This document shows positions 6,530 through 7,224 of a stretch of 7,224 bases of DNA, one piece after another. Under the pieces are notes generated by a model. That model was given only the letters and a program-made list of their open reading frames with translations. It was not told where the DNA came from and did not search any database. The translations under genes and the position numbers were made by a program. The stretch is from an uncultured Erysipelotrichaceae bacterium. GTDB lineage: Bacteria > Bacillota_I > Bacilli_A > Erysipelotrichales > Erysipelotrichaceae. The stretch lies in assembly GCA_900314345.1 (NCBI GenBank), contig OMUX01000269.1, positions 1 to 7,224 on the forward strand. Reading direction: 5' to 3'. How positions within the stretch are numbered: the first letter of the stretch is position 1; each line of letters opens with the position of its first letter.

Positions 6530-7224
6530 ATGGCAAAGAAGACACTGGCAGAAAAAACAGCCGAAGATATCAAGGCAATGATACAGAAGGAAGGGTATAA
6601 GCCTGGTCAGAAGCTGCCAACGGAAAAGGAACTCTGTGAGACTCTAAATGTAGGACGAAATACACTGCGTGAAGCAGAACGGATCCTGCAGTCGCACAAC
6701 ATTGTGTATATTCGTCAGGGCTCCGGAACCTATATCTCTGACAAGGGCGGTGTTCCGGATGATCCGTTCGGTCTGGATATGGTCAGCGACCGTGCCAAGC
6801 TGATGCATGATATCCTGCAGATGCTGACGATCCTCGAACCGCAGGCTGCCGGTCTTGCGGCAGAACGAAGAACACAGGAAGATCTGGACAAGATGGAGCG
6901 CACACTGCGCGGCATGCAGATCAAGATTGATTCCGGATCCATTCCGATTGAAGAAGAGTGCGAGTTCTACCGAGACATAGCCCATGCCTCCAGCAACATC
7001 ATCTTCGAGCGCATGTCCCCGATCATGACCCAGGGCATCCGTCTGTTTGCCACAACCCTGCGCCCGCTGGACTTCCAGTATGGTGTCAGGAACTATCGTT
7101 CGGTATACACAGCCATCAAGGCACAGAAGTACACGGATGCACATAATGCCATGATGTATCACCTGCTGTGTAAGCGCTTTATAGACCCCGTCTGGAAAAA
7201 TCCTAGTCTCCCAGGCACACTGTC
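6530..7224 (+). CDS. GntR-family (FadR/FCD-type) transcriptional regulator, 3'-partial
   Basis: The frame stays open to the right edge: 231 codons plus two bases (TC, so residue 232 is Ser). FCD regulators are usually about 220-240 residues, so little is missing. The N-terminal winged helix is classical: PGQKLPTEKELCETLNVGRN (25-44), TLREAERIL (45-53) and the wing RQGSGTYIS (62-70). From about 90 to 215 there is an all-helical FCD ligand domain with FYRDIAHASSNIIFERM (146-162) and AIKAQKYTDAHNAMMYHL (195-212). By family alignment the usual metal-binding Asp and three His would fall at E143, Y147, Y189 and H211; only the last His is kept, so normal metal binding is doubtful. AAGGGG lies 8 nt before the ATG. 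The inverted repeat upstream suggests autoregulation. The effector is unknown, and target genes probably lie beyond the edge. Confidence 0.9.
   Translation, partial: MAKKTLAEKTAEDIKAMIQKEGYKPGQKLPTEKELCETLNVGRNTLREAERILQSHNIVYIRQGSGTYISDKGGVPDDPFGLDMVSDRAKLMHDILQMLTILEPQAAGLAAERRTQEDLDKMERTLRGMQIKIDSGSIPIEEECEFYRDIAHASSNIIFERMSPIMTQGIRLFATTLRPLDFQYGVRNYRSVYTAIKAQKYTDAHNAMMYHLLCKRFIDPVWKNPSLPGTL

Noticed and set aside
6644..7162. Minus-strand 172-residue open frame opposite the GntR gene
   Set aside because: The + strand carries a clear winged helix and FCD domain over the same bases; the antisense translation is low-complexity Cys/His-rich shadow.

Overview
The base composition (moderate GC), strong Shine-Dalgarno sites, consensus sigma-70-type promoter and short intergenic gaps suggest a Gram-positive Firmicute of the gut Erysipelotrichia/Clostridia kind. 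That placement is inference from style and gene families; there is no rRNA or other marker gene. All six genes lie on the + strand. No mobile element, CRISPR array, tRNA or rRNA was seen.

Layout. (1) 1-1389: an AlbA_2/Schlafen-type DNA- or RNA-binding protein with a GHKL-like ATPase region and a C-terminal winged helix, cut by the left edge and closed by an intrinsic terminator. (2) 1425-4671: a self-contained copper-homeostasis operon. It has a consensus promoter carrying two near-identical CsoR-type palindromes, then csoR (copper-sensing repressor), copA (Cu+-exporting P1B-type ATPase) and a strong terminator. (3) 4703-6420: a calcineurin-like metallophosphoesterase, then a gene of the auxin efflux carrier (AEC) family that appears to lack the middle of the protein. 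(4) 6530-7224: a GntR/FadR-type (FCD) regulator running off the right edge, preceded by an 18-bp inverted repeat and a short 12-nt tandem repeat.

How the parts work together. In the copper operon, Cu(I) binding to CsoR should release the two operators and induce csoR-copA. CopA then exports Cu(I). There is no separate copZ. Instead CopA carries two CopZ-like HMA domains (MxCEHC) at its C-terminus in addition to the usual N-terminal HMA (CAAC). The last domain starts with an in-frame ATG preceded by AAGGAG, so the same gene may also yield a free 70-residue CopZ-like chaperone. This is the most interesting signal in the window. Others are the duplicated operator, whose second copy would also be a hairpin abutting the csoR ribosome-binding site; the internally shortened AEC transporter; and the FCD regulator that seems to have lost its usual metal-binding histidines.
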